The translations under genes were made by a program, and so were the position numbers. DNA of 64,000 bases from Opisthocomus hoazin. Lineage: Eukaryota; Chordata; Aves; Opisthocomiformes; Opisthocomidae. Below are positions 24,701-36,500 of this stretch, piece by piece (the stretch's first letter is position 1; each line of letters starts with the position of its first letter). The DNA is taken from the NCBI RefSeq assembly GCF_030867145.1, contig NC_134440.1, forward strand, positions 5,890,001 through 5,954,000, written 5' to 3'. The notes below the pieces were generated by a model. The model saw only the letters and a list, made by a program, of their open reading frames with translations, ran no database searches and was not told where the DNA came from.

Positions 24701-27700
24701 TCACAAAACATCTGACATATGTGGAAAACATATTACTGTACCGTATGGGCAGTGTATAAGGTCGCTCATGAGCAGCTTGAGAACAGCAATCATTTGCATA
24801 CGGATATATAGCTGTTTGTACAATGATACCATCACAGGGGAATGAGGGGTATGTCCCAGGTCCATGCAGGTCACAGGCAACGTCCGTACTGTTGGTCTCA
24901 TGATGAGTGAAGTTATGAGAACAAATACAAATAGCGAAAGTATTTGGTGCCTGGAGATTTTTATCCGTTCCTCGTAACAGAGCAATTCATAGAGTTTTGT
25001 GGAAGGTAAAGCACAGGAAACAGGAGAGCAAAGTCATGTTTTTAGTGATCCTTTGCTCTACCCTGTTTTAATCATTAAAAGTCGTCCTTGTTCAAGGCAC
25101 TTTTCTGCTGTTACAGAGCAGATCCTCTTCTCCCTTTCAGGCGTTGACTTCATACTGGACTGGCTTTCTGGGCTGAACAGAGTTAGTACACACTGGGGAT
25201 GGTACAAATAGGGTCAGACCCTGTCTTTAATCTATATATATGTCTTTCTGTAAGGACAGTCAATGTTATTCAGTGTTACATGAGTAAATCTTTAAGTCTG
25301 ATGGGATGATTCATGATGAATAACAAATTCAAGTTGTTGCCATTTTTACTTTGTTTCACAGATTTGGTTTTGATTTCACTTGGCAGTGCTCTGGTGGATG
25401 TTAATACTTGGCAATATAAGGACAGTAAACAGCAAAATCTCACATATATTAATTGTTGCATTTTCACATTACGGTTCTTCATTGATTAATTTTTAAATTG
25501 GTCCCAGAATGTGCTTAGAGAAATATTGCAGTTTGCACTTTATTGGCATTACATGGCACTATTTCTGTCTCCAGCCCAGCAATATACATTCTTAAGTGTA
25601 AGCTAATGCCATTGATATCAATGGAATTATTCATATTCTTAAAATTAAACATATGCTTAAGCATTTTAGTGGACAGAGACAGCTGGGCTCTTATGGAAGG
25701 CCTATCTAAACCAATGCTGCATTGATTGCAGATTGTGAATTTTATAACCCGACGCACAACTGAATGTTGCTTTTGGTGACTACTTCAGCACTTGAGATAA
25801 ATCTTTGCCTTTTGTTAAATATTTGAGACACTGAAACTAAGTGTGCCATTTCAGGAGAACAAAATGATTCAGTTTTATGTTTAAACATGTTTATAAAAAA
25901 AAAAATGTGCTTAAGTGAGCTCATGAATCAGGACCCAAGTGACTGAATGTTCATAGAAAGTGAATAAATAAAAAGTGGAGAACAATCCTAATTGAAACCA
26001 CATTCTGAGCTGTAATGTGAAGGCACAGAAAAATTAGTCCTTCCATTTTAGGTATTTTGATAGCAGCCATTACTAGAGAATTGGAGTTATTTAAACCACT
26101 TTGTCAGACAAATGTGAACTGCTTCTTTTTCTTCTGAAAACAGCAGTGAGAATGTCTTACTAAATGGAACCAAATCATGGAGTTTTACACAAATGACTGA
26201 AGAGATAGAGATAATTTAATCTTTTCTAGCAAAAATAATTTTTTTCAACTGGTTTATTTGGCCCTGTAATGGCTGTGCCTCTCCTTATTGAGAGGCAACT
26301 TTTACCCACATCTCCTCTATGAGCACTGGTCAAAACCAGCCCTGATTATGTGTGCAGCCACCGTGTGAGTTAATACAGAAAGACGTAGGCACGGGACCTC
26401 GGGACCCTGACTGCTGCAAACACAGTGACAGAGTGTTCACTGAAATATGACTTCCAGCTGACCAGGGCCTGATACCTTTTGTCTATCCGGAACAGCCATC
26501 AATATCTGGAAAATCCTGGTATATGTTTATGTCCCTAGAGCTATTTTTGTCTTATATGAAAAGTGGATAGCAAGGATGTAGGTAAAACAGTGGGGGAAAA
26601 AAAAAAAAAAAAGAAACAGCTTTCCTAGCAGTTGTGAGGTGGGTGTAACAGAATTGCTAGCCCCTCGGTTGGAAATCCTGAGTCAAAGCTCGAAGTAGCA
26701 CTTCGAGTTGAAAGCACAAGATTTTTTGAGGTAGCAATTCTTGGAGCTCATCTCTTTCCTTCCTGGGTTTCCTAGCCTTTTGTGGTCATGGTTTCAAACT
26801 TTTGATGGCAGACCTAGGAAATTAAAACTAAAAAAAATCAAAGCTGAGTCGATGTTGTTTTAACATGACTCCAGCAGAGGGTTCTTTAAATCAGTTGTAA
26901 AGATTGCCAGGCTGGCAATAAAATCCCAGGACCTAGTGACATGTGGTCTGTGTTTCAAAACTATTATCTTCCTTTCTCTTTGCGACAGTTAACAAATAAA
27001 GATCTTTTGCAAAAGGCTTAAGAGACATACCAATGAAGCAATTTCTTCTCCTGGCATTGTTAAGAGCAGAGACTGGGCTATTATTAATTACTTTTGCATT
27101 ATTAATGCAGGTCTATGAATGTGCAATGTCCTTTACAGATAAATCACTCTGCCTTGAGAAGTTTCCAGTCTGCAAGCCAAATCTTGCAGTGTAAATCCAT
27201 AGCAGCAGGAGGCAATTCGGTGCAGCAGAACAGGTAAGCATTAATCCTTGATACTGCAGGACCGGTGCGTTATCAACATTGTTATTTCATTTGTGTTGCA
27301 ATTGCACCAAATGGACTCAACTGGTGCCGTTGTTTCACAACCTCTTTAATCTGGCATCAGTTGAAAGCAGCAGCCTGTATCCTCTTCCTCATTCCTGCTC
27401 CTCTTGCCTCTTTTCTTGTGGTTTAGGCAGCCACATGGAAAACCAAATCAGGGAAATGACCCGGGTTAAGGCTCATCTGGTGAAAATAAGGAAAGGTTTA
27501 ATTTTGACCAGTCCTAACTCCGATCCCCGAGTTCGTGGGTTTGCAGCTCTTGCCCTGTTGCCCAGTGTTGCTCTGCTGAGCAAGCTGGCTGGTTACACCT
27601 GCAGAGGCACTTGCATGGCCAAGGGTCCCGGTGCAGAAGGTACTGTCAGAACTCCCCATAGCCTGGGGGGATGAGAAAGGGCCACTGATGCCTTTCGCTC

Positions 27701-29907
27701 CCAGCTTTACCTTCTCAGCGTGCTGGTCATCACTGCAGGACCCCTTTCAGCTCAAGGCGAAAGTGCCCTAACTCGTCCCTTTGACAGCTCCGCTCGTTTT
27801 TATGGGGTGTTGGTCAGCTCTGCACCCCACGGGCTGGAGCCGTGGCTCCCTGGCAGGAGGGACAGAGCATGCCCAGCAGCTGAGGGACCTTCGGGAGGTG
27901 CGATCCCGGCGTCAGATAACCCTGTGCAGCCCCCGGGACACCCAGACCACAGTCAGGGCTGGTGTCAGGGCTGCTTCGGTCTCTCAGGCTACAGCCCCGC
28001 TTGGAGCAGGAGGCCCTGCCTTAGGCGCTGCAGTCCTTTTAAAGCTGCTTTGTGGGTTTCTTTTCTTTTCTCTCTTTCTTTTTTTTTTTCACCCCAGGTT
28101 CCCAGGGCTGGGGATTCAGCTTCTGGCTTCATCCAGAAATCCCTGAGGGTTTCAGATCCCCACGAGGCCTCTCAATGTCTTGATCTGCTTGAATAGACAT
28201 TTTTAACGCGGCCCTGGCTGTCATCAGGGCCTGTTACAGTCACTCAACTGCGGCAACATTGTTCTCAAGGCAGCGGCGCCTGGGACACCTCCCTTATTAC
28301 CATACCGCTCGGGGGATTTTGCTGCTGGGTTTTTCTGCAAAGCATCACACCGGCTCCACGGCCAGAGGCGGCCAATTAGCCCTCCTTGCCCATGCCCCAG
28401 CCTCCATCCCTTCGTGGCTCTCTCAGCATCTCCGGCCCGCAGGGCTGCTGGCGCCTGTCCATCTCCGGCAGTCCTGTCAGAGATGAAGGTGACCCCCTTT
28501 TCCTGTGCCAGGCTCCCTGGCAACCAGGCCTTTCTTTTCCAGCGGCCTCCTCCACCCCCTGACGGGGAGAGGGGCTGTGAAAGCCCCGCTGCACTTTTGA
28601 ACTTGCTGCCGGCGCGCTCAGTGGCTGCGCAAGGCTGCGCCGACGGAGGGGCCGAGCCCAGCGGGGACCCAGTGCAATTGCCCAGAAGTTATTAATAGGC
28701 TGTAGAAGAATGTGATGGGCTGGGGAAGGGGTGAGGTGAGGGGGGAGAGCAAGAGGGAGAAAAACGGGGAGGGTCAGTGAAAGGGAGATGGGGTGATGGG
28801 GGGAGAGGCAAGAGTGATGGCATGCGGGAGAGACAAAGAAACGAACAGAGGAGGAGATGGGCACCGGCACGGTGAGGCAAGGGCATGCAAAGGCTGGGGC
28901 TCTGAGTCCTGCTTGTCCTGCACCTTGTGCAGGTGTCTCATCAGTGGCCGTGCTGGCAGAGAGGTCTCTGATCCCGGTGCTGGGGGATGGAGAGGGCAGA
29001 GGGACCAGGCCTGGGGTTCAGTCTTTGCGCAAGGCATCCCTTTCCCCAAGATGAACTATTGCTTGGGGTTCATGAGCCAAATTTGCCATCTAGTGGCTTT
29101 GGGGACCATTGCAGAGGCACCCACGAGGCGGCAGCGGCCACGGCCACGGGATGGCCACGGCACAGGCGCTGCATGGCAGCTGGGCAGCACCTTCCACCCC
29201 AGAGGCTGAGCCCAGAGCGCTTCTGCTTTTGCTTTACCCACAGGGGCCCAGAAAGCCTGTGGTCCCTGGAGTGACATGACCTTGTTCTGGCTGCGTTGCA
29301 GGGAGCCAACGTCAGCTGCTCTGCCAGCCTCTTGGTGCTCTCCAGGGCGTCCTCGCTGGCTGTCCGAGGACCCAGTCCCGTGTCATGGTTCAACTTGTCA
29401 CTGCAATACAGCAAGGCTCGGAGAAGAGGAACGTGTCCCATGGCCCCAGGATCAACTTGTTCGCTGTTACTCTGTGCAGAGAACCTGGAAAGAATCGCTT
29501 TGTACCCACGGCACAGCAGTGGTCTTTGAGACTGTATATCTTCTCCTTGTTCTTGCAAAGGTACCAACATGTTTATCTAATGTACTACCTCCTTACCTCA
29601 CTCTCTGCCACCAGCCAGCCCTCTCAGCAAGCAGAGGAGTCTCCAAGTTACACATGGCCATTGGAGGCTGTCAGAGCTTGGGGGGAGCAAGGACCGCTGG
29701 GGGCTGAAGAAGGGGTAGAGCATCCCAGGACGTGGGCCAGCAGAGCCTCTTCTGGGCTGTCACCCAGGAGGATTTCTCCTTATAAACAGCTCTCCTGGGT
29801 CAGAGAGAGCTTTGGCCACCCTGCCTGTGGGAGAGTCTGGCAGATAATAGGGGCTGTGGTGCAGTCAGGGGGAAGAAAGGCGCCTAGTGCAAATAAGTGT
29901 CCATAGC
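18741..29907. other. Intergenic region between MLLT1 and ACER1, no gene recognised
   Basis: About 11 kb. None of the open frames here resembles a protein I know, and none has convincing splice structure. Contents worth noting are a perfect palindrome of two octamers at 20473-20496, poly-A runs near 20098 and 26590, and a non-repetitive AT-rich stretch rich in ATGCA motifs near 24500-24830. Human MLLT1 and ACER1 are also direct neighbours, so a missing gene is not expected. Confidence 0.6.
20473..20496. promoter_or_regulatory. Inverted octamer pair (perfect 11-bp arms, 2-bp spacer)
   Basis: ATTTGCATATT, then CA, then AATATGCAAAT. The two perfect octamer sites face each other in one palindrome. 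POU-domain factors are known to bind such composite sites as dimers. Function here is inferred. Confidence 0.5.
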
Positions 29908-30354
29908 TTTAATGCACAGCTCTCCTGAGCAAGACCACATACATCAATAAATAAAATTAATAATAATATTTAGAGCAGCCCCAACAAACCCCCTGTCACC
30001 AGTTTGGCTTCTGTGTTCTCTGCTGTGCCCTTGTCAGCAAGGGGTGCAACTGCTTGACTAACGCCAGAAGACACAGAAGAAGCACCGCCTCCCTCCCCTT
30101 CTCAGTGGGGATCGGCGGAGGGAGAAGATCTTCGGTTCTCTGGATGCCAGTCTGAGCAGAGTCTTCCAAGGCACCTGTGGGCTCCCACCCTGCTTCATGC
30201 CCGGCATCATGAGGCCTCAGCTGCTCCCTGCCCCATCCGCTAGCCACACCGCCCTGGTCCGAGGAACAGGCGCACAGCCAAGGTGTTCCCCATGCAGATG
30301 CACACGTGTGCGTCACACACCCCATGCCCGAGGGATGCCTGAGGGCAACCGGCT
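29908..30354 (-). other. ACER1: Probable ACER1 3' untranslated region
   Basis: This is the sequence downstream of the ACER1 stop codon. Read on the minus strand it contains the nonamer TTATTTATT (plus-strand 29946-29954), an AU-rich element core, in an A/T-rich stretch at 29943-29974. It then has an ATTAAA variant poly(A) signal at plus-strand 29908-29913. The end point is a guess from these motifs; no canonical AATAAA on this strand was seen nearby. Confidence 0.45.
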
Positions 30355-30523
30355 CTAACACTGCTTGTTGCGTTCCTCCAGGGCGATGTAAGGCACCACA
30401 ACAGGCCAGGAGTCGCTGGGCCAATATTCTATCTTTGGCTTGAGCGATGGCATCTCATAGTTGACATCAAAGTAGACGACCAGTGGGCAGCAGTAGAGGA
30501 GGGACAAGGCTATCAGCACATGC
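30355..30523 (-). CDS. ACER1: ACER1 coding exon 6 with stop codon
   Basis: This exon is 169 bases. It completes Trp208, then encodes His209, the last membrane segment, the VNYEMP motif and the YWPSDSWPV tail, ending NKQC and a TAG at plus-strand 30355-30357. The human tail ends DKDC, so the final cysteine is kept. Confidence 0.95.
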
Positions 30524-33500
30524 CTGGCAAGAAAACAGAAAAGAACATGCATTGGACAGGGGTAACCCCATCTCCTCCTCCTGCACCTTGTAGCAGTGTG
30601 CAGCTGTCATTGTCACCGTGAGGCTGGAGCCAAGGGGTAAGGCAATGGCAGGCAAAGGTCCCAATCCTGTGGTGCACAAGGGCTGCAGGGTTTGTGCCTA
30701 TGGCAAAATCCTAGAGGAGCTCTGTGAGCTGGGGCCGGGGCAATTCCTTGTGCAGGGGGCATGGGGTGATACAGGGCACTTAAGCCCCAAACCAGACCAC
30801 CCCTTCCACCTTGTCTGGTCTAGCCCAGCAGCACTGGGTATCTGTCCCACTCATCCCAGTGATTTGTGAGGATGAATCTGAGAATGCACACTGTGCGCAG
30901 CACTCACAGCCACACTTGCCAAAGCAAATCACTGTATTTCAATTTGGCTACTGAAGTAAAGAGTGTTGTACTCCATGCAGCTTCCTGGGAGCAGATGCAA
31001 CCCTTTGAAAGCAAGCTGCTTACCTGGAAGGACATTTAGAACAATTTCACCTGCAAAACACCGTGTGGCTGGTGTGGAGGAGGTAAGGGATATTCAGCAG
31101 TGATTAGGACGAAAGCTTTGGGCTGGGGCCAGGTTGAGGAGCAGCATCAACAGTAACAGATGAAAGGGGGAGAGGGTTTCGCAGAGATGTGGCTGCTCCT
31201 TGGTTGAGCATCACATCCCTGCTGCCATCTCTCCTTAGCTGTGGCCCTTCAGCCCCTGAAATGTTTGGGCTGGGGTTCCTGCGTCTACGCTGGAGCCCTT
31301 ACCAGAAGCTGTGCAAGTAGGGGAAGCTGATCGCCTGCCAGAGCCCGCAGAGCCATCTGTCGCTTATCCAGCTGCTGATGGCCACTACCCACAACATGAC
31401 CATCACTACGGCCATCCGGTGAACCCTTCTGTCGTTGCACCTGGAAGACACAGCAAGGAAGAGAGAGCAGAGTATTGTGCTGGAAGGAAAGTGAGTTTTA
31501 AAGAAGGCTGGTTCCTGTCTGCAAATGCACCAGAGCAAAACCCAGTGAGTTTCTTCCGGACAGTACTCATCAGAGCACAAGAACTGGAGAAGTGTGGCTC
31601 TGTAGAGAGGGTTTCTGACTTTCTGTGAGTGAGGATGATGCTAGGAGATGTCAAGGCACTCCTATCTTTCTCCCTGGATCCTGGTGTGTTCTCCCAACCT
31701 CACGCTGTTTGCCAAACTCCCACAGAGGGGAAAGGGCTGCAGAGGAGGCAGCTGGGGAGGAGAAGATGCACTTGTCCCATGGATTGTCCCGATTCTGTGT
31801 GGCACCTGGGCCAGGTGGTCTTCTTACACCCCACTGCCCAGAGTCCTGCCTGTGCCTCTTCCTGGCTCCCTCCCAGGCTGCCCCAATTCTTTGCAGAGCT
31901 GTTAGTCCAGCATGTGGCTGGTGAAAACTTGGGCTCCCTACACTGTTGTGCACAGTCACTGCCACATGTGAGCCTGCCAGAAGCATGCAATGGACCTACA
32001 GACAACCCCTCTCAGCCCCCTCCTTACTTTTTCAGCTCACGACACATCAGGTACAGCAGGTGGAAGGCAATGCAGTTGAGCGCGTAGGCATTGAGTGCTG
32101 GTTTGATGAAGGACATCAGTGTACTGATCATAGTGGTGACACCACTCAGCCAGAAGAAATGCTTCCTAAAGGGAGTTGGGAGTGAGCGTCAGTGTCCCCA
32201 GGGTTCACAGTACGGAAGGGTAAGGATGGGAGAGGGTCTGCTCATTGCCCAAGAGAGGAAACCCTTCTTCAGCACCTCCAATCTATTTGCATACGGCTGG
32301 CCTCAGCCTCTGCGGTAGTCCTGGCAGGAAGGCTGAGGTCTCTGTTTACGTCTGTGCTTTGTCAAAAGCCCCTCAGTCCACCACAGCCCAGAAGGCAACT
32401 TGTGCACTTTCGTGGTGATGCCAGAGCATCCAGAGGCAAAGGCCTCAGGAGCTTTGCACAGGGAAGGGCTGCACAGCAGCAGTCCCAGGGGTGGCAGGCA
32501 GGGGCTTGAGCCTGCAAACTTGCAGATTTGGGCTGACTGAACAACAATAGGGCTCAGAGGGGCCTTTCACATGCAAATCCCTTCCCAAGTCCCTTCCCCT
32601 CTCCCCCAACCATGTCTCCACAGTGAACTCCTGGTGACCTCCTCTTTGCATCGGAAGAGCAGACTTGGAGCAGGCCTTCGCAAGGCTGCTAACTGGGCTG
32701 GCTCAGAGGGCACCAGCAAGCCTGCCATGACGGGACCAAAACCCTGCTGGGCTCCTGCTTCTGCTGATCCATGCTCACCCAGTCTCCCCATCCTTTCTGC
32801 TGAGCTTCTCTAGCCCAACCAGCCCTCCTGCAGACAACATTTGAAATGTGGGGTGTTAACTTGGACCAGCTTGTCCTACAGGAAACCCCATCAGCCTTCA
32901 GAGAAAGCTCTCTGTGTGTGACAGGGGCTGCTATAACAGTTTGGCAGCATGGATAATTGAATGTCAGTGCTCAGGAACATTTAATTTCCTAAATAATTTT
33001 GAAATTGTCCATGCAAAGTTTCCTCTGCAGCTTCGCAAAGACCGACAGCTCCAGCCGACAGGAGCCCAGCACAACCCTTTCGCGTGGGAAGGTTTCTTCC
33101 TCTGTCTCTGTCAGCACATCCATCACTGAGTGATGGAGGGTCTGGTGCCAAAGCAAACCTCAGTATTCTCAACGCTGACCTCCAGCTGTGGGCTGGGGGG
33201 GAATCTGTGGTCACAGGCATCAATGTCAATGTCCCATCCCTCCCCTCAGAGCCTGCAACCCTGTGTCCCTCTGAGTCATACCTGCTCTTGATGCACCTGG
33301 GGAAGTAAACCTTTGGGTACCAAAAGGAATATGCTGCAGCCAGTGTCCAGAGGATGGAGAGCTCATCCAAGAGTTGCCCCACATAGCTCAGGGTCATGTG
33401 AAAGTACACGGAGAAGATACCTGCGAGGAGCAAGAACAGCTTGTGTCAGCAAAGCTCCGTCCTCCCACAAGCCCATCTGGCCAGGCCAGAGTGATAGAAA

Positions 33501-36500
33501 GATAGAGCGATTCCTTGCATTGTTCTTGGGGGCCATTCCTGAAGACACACTGTTCCTGAAGAGCAGGGCATGGACCTTGGTGTTAGTGGAGGCCTGAGCG
33601 AGTCAGTCCACACAGCACCACGGGGCTTTACTGGGCTGGAAGCTGTGCGTCTGCAGGCAGCTGGAACCATGAGCTGCAGGGCTTCAAACAGATGCCTCTG
33701 TTTGGTTTCCCACCCCAGCTTGCCCCTGTGCTTTGGCTGATAAGAACCAGCTTCCAAAGCTATCATGAATGAACAGTGGGGTACTCTGGCAACCTGTCTG
33801 GTCTTCTCACAACCTTGGCACCCACCTACACAGAAGAGCAGGCCAGAAACAAAATACAAGGGCAAGGCACGCCGCTGATGGTACTGCCGGTTCAGGTAGA
33901 GCAGGGCAGGAGAAAGGACAAAGAAGCTTACATTGCTGATCTGAAAAACAAGAGGCACATTCAGCTTATCGCATGATCTTGGGCAAGTACCATCCCACTA
34001 CGTGCCTCAGTATCTCCACGTGCAAAGAGGATACTGATCTCTAGTGGAAAGCATTGCGTGGAGACAGGTATTACCCTTGGGACAGGGAGAGGGTAGAGGC
34101 GTTTCTCAAGAAGTGAGGCTGGAACTGGAAGGACTGTTGTTGCTGTGACAGCAATGGCTGCAGACATCTGCTGTCCCTGAAGGCACCTTTGGGACCAGCA
34201 AGCCCAGGAGAAACTGGTGTGCCCCTTTTGGATGATGGTTTAGCTTCAACTGCCCAATGTCTTCAAGCAAGCTGCCAAAGTTCTTCTGTTTGCAGCCGTC
34301 TCTCTCTCCTGTCACCCCAGACCTGACAAAGACTCCCTGGGTGGCTTCTGCCCCTTTCATCCAGCAGTGAGGGGCTGGGTGGGCCTGAGGAGCTAGACCA
34401 CCACAGCAAGCCACAGTCAGGAAAGCCATTGTTAACTGGGAGTTGTTGCGGTGGAAAGCGGCAGGACAAGCAGGACGTTGGTAGGTGGCAACAGGACTGA
34501 GGTGACATCCTGTAGTGTCATGTGCAAAGCCACCTGGCCTGGGGGAGGAGGTATTCTAGACAGTAGTAATTATATGAAGTTATAAACCTCCTTTAAACAT
34601 ACCTGGCGAATGAATGCAGCAAAATTATTCTGCCCTGATTTCCAACTCTGCAAAATTGCTTCATTGTCAGACTTGGATTAGTCTGGGGAGGATGGGATGG
34701 TGCTGGGGCTCAGCCTGCTGCTGCTGCCTGGGCTGGCTGAAGGTGCCAGTGCTTCAGGAAATGGCAGATGCTGATGGGCAAAATGTGGGAGCTGGGGAGG
34801 AGCAGCGAGTGCCCAAAGCCTGGGCGTGTCCGCTGGATCAGGCCCGCTCCACCCTGCAGCTATGGGGGAATGAAGTTTGAAATAACCTTACGCTCTATGA
34901 GTTCTTACCCTGCCCTTTTCACCTGATTTTTCACCTGGTTTTGTAAACTCAGTAAAGGGATAACACAGGGAAGCACAACCTCCTCAGGGAAAATCTTGCT
35001 TGCTCATGAAAGGTTGGAATCATAGTGCCATGATTTACCTGCCAAACAGCTCTTGGGGGCTTTGGAAAAGCAAAGCAGAGCCATCTGCTAAAATGCCATT
35101 TGGCAAGCTGCCAGGGTGACTTTTATCTCACCCCAACAACCCTTTTCCTTTCATCTTCCAGTGAGATGCTGACCCAGACCCCAAGCCTGGAATCTGACCT
35201 CCACAGCTGGAGTCTCACCCCTCAGCAGCCCTGACATGCACCAGGTAAACTGCAAAATCGACGCTTGACTTGTGATGTCCCATGGGATCTAAGTTTATGG
35301 TAACAGGGCGGCAAATCACAGGGATGTTGTCATATATATGAAACACACCCGCTCGTATTCCAGAGGGAAATGCAATTCATGCTTAATGTAAGGTCTCTAT
35401 TCCCTCTAATAACTGGAGATCAATCTTGACTTTCACTAAGGCTTTCATGAAACAAGTTGATGCTCCCATTAACAGCAGTTCTCAGGCCAAGTGTATTGGT
35501 TTTCTGTAGGTGCTTAGAGCCAAATCCAGGCCTGTTCCCATTCCAGCCATGAAAAGAGAAGTGCTGGTCCCACTTGCACACTTGAGGTCAAACTGTTTGC
35601 AAATGATCGAGGAACCAAACCGTGTGTTAAAATAACAGCTGCGTTGCAAATATTTCTTTTCCTGTGAAATAGTTAAAGAGGCTTTTGGAAGACAAGCAGG
35701 AATGGCAAGAAAAGAGAAAATTCTTGCAGAAAACGCAGCAGTATGCAAGTGCCAGCAAGCACGTCAAAGTGAGGAAATGCAAGAGTTTGAGATTGCACAT
35801 AGAGAGGTCTGAATCGCTGCTGCAGTGAGCATTGCAACAGTGCCATTAATTACACGATAGCACTGTTATCGCTTCATTAATTCAGTATGAGATGTGCAAG
35901 ATCAGATATCAGAGGGGAGGGATAAGCAGGGGAACGGTGCCAATAGGGTTGAAAAGATAGAGTGATTCCTTGCAGAGCAGCGAAACTCAGAGCTTAGGGG
36001 AGAGTCACTACAAAACTGCATCTGTGGGGGACACAGGGTCTTCATCAGTCATCCAGATCCAAGCCCTGGTTTGCAAGTTCTGTATTATAACTGTCCTTTA
36101 GGATGTGGCAAGCTCCATCTCAAATGTGGTTAGAGGGTTTTGCTCCCAGTACTCCCATTAGGAAGTTTTCCCAGAATCTCTGCTCCCACTGAGTCCCCCC
36201 AGCATGGCTTCTACCTGTACCTAGCTAGGTCAGACTGGCCAGGAGGCACCAGCTCCCTCTGCCCGGGGTGCCAGCGAGGTAAGAGAGAGGTGATGGAGCG
36301 GAGGTGTGGTTTGACCTGTGAGAGTTACTTAGCGCTGTGGTCTTCCACTGCGTGAGGTCTCAGCAATGTCCCACTTCCTAACAAGTGTGAGTTATTGCTC
36401 CAGGTGCCTAAGCCAAGCCTGCCTACACTGGCATTTACTTCTTTCACTTGGAGAAAAGCGAGACTAGGATCAGTGACATGGCTCTAATCCTGGTGCATTA

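Larger units (their letters stand above)
30524..33825 (-). other. ACER1: ACER1 introns 5, 4, 3 and 2 (between exons 6 and 2)
   Basis: The introns are 30524-31302, 31441-32027, 32166-33281 and 33421-33825. They contain no recognisable exon or transposon. Intron 2 holds one copy of a 22-base motif (33498-33519) seen again in intron 1. Confidence 0.85.
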
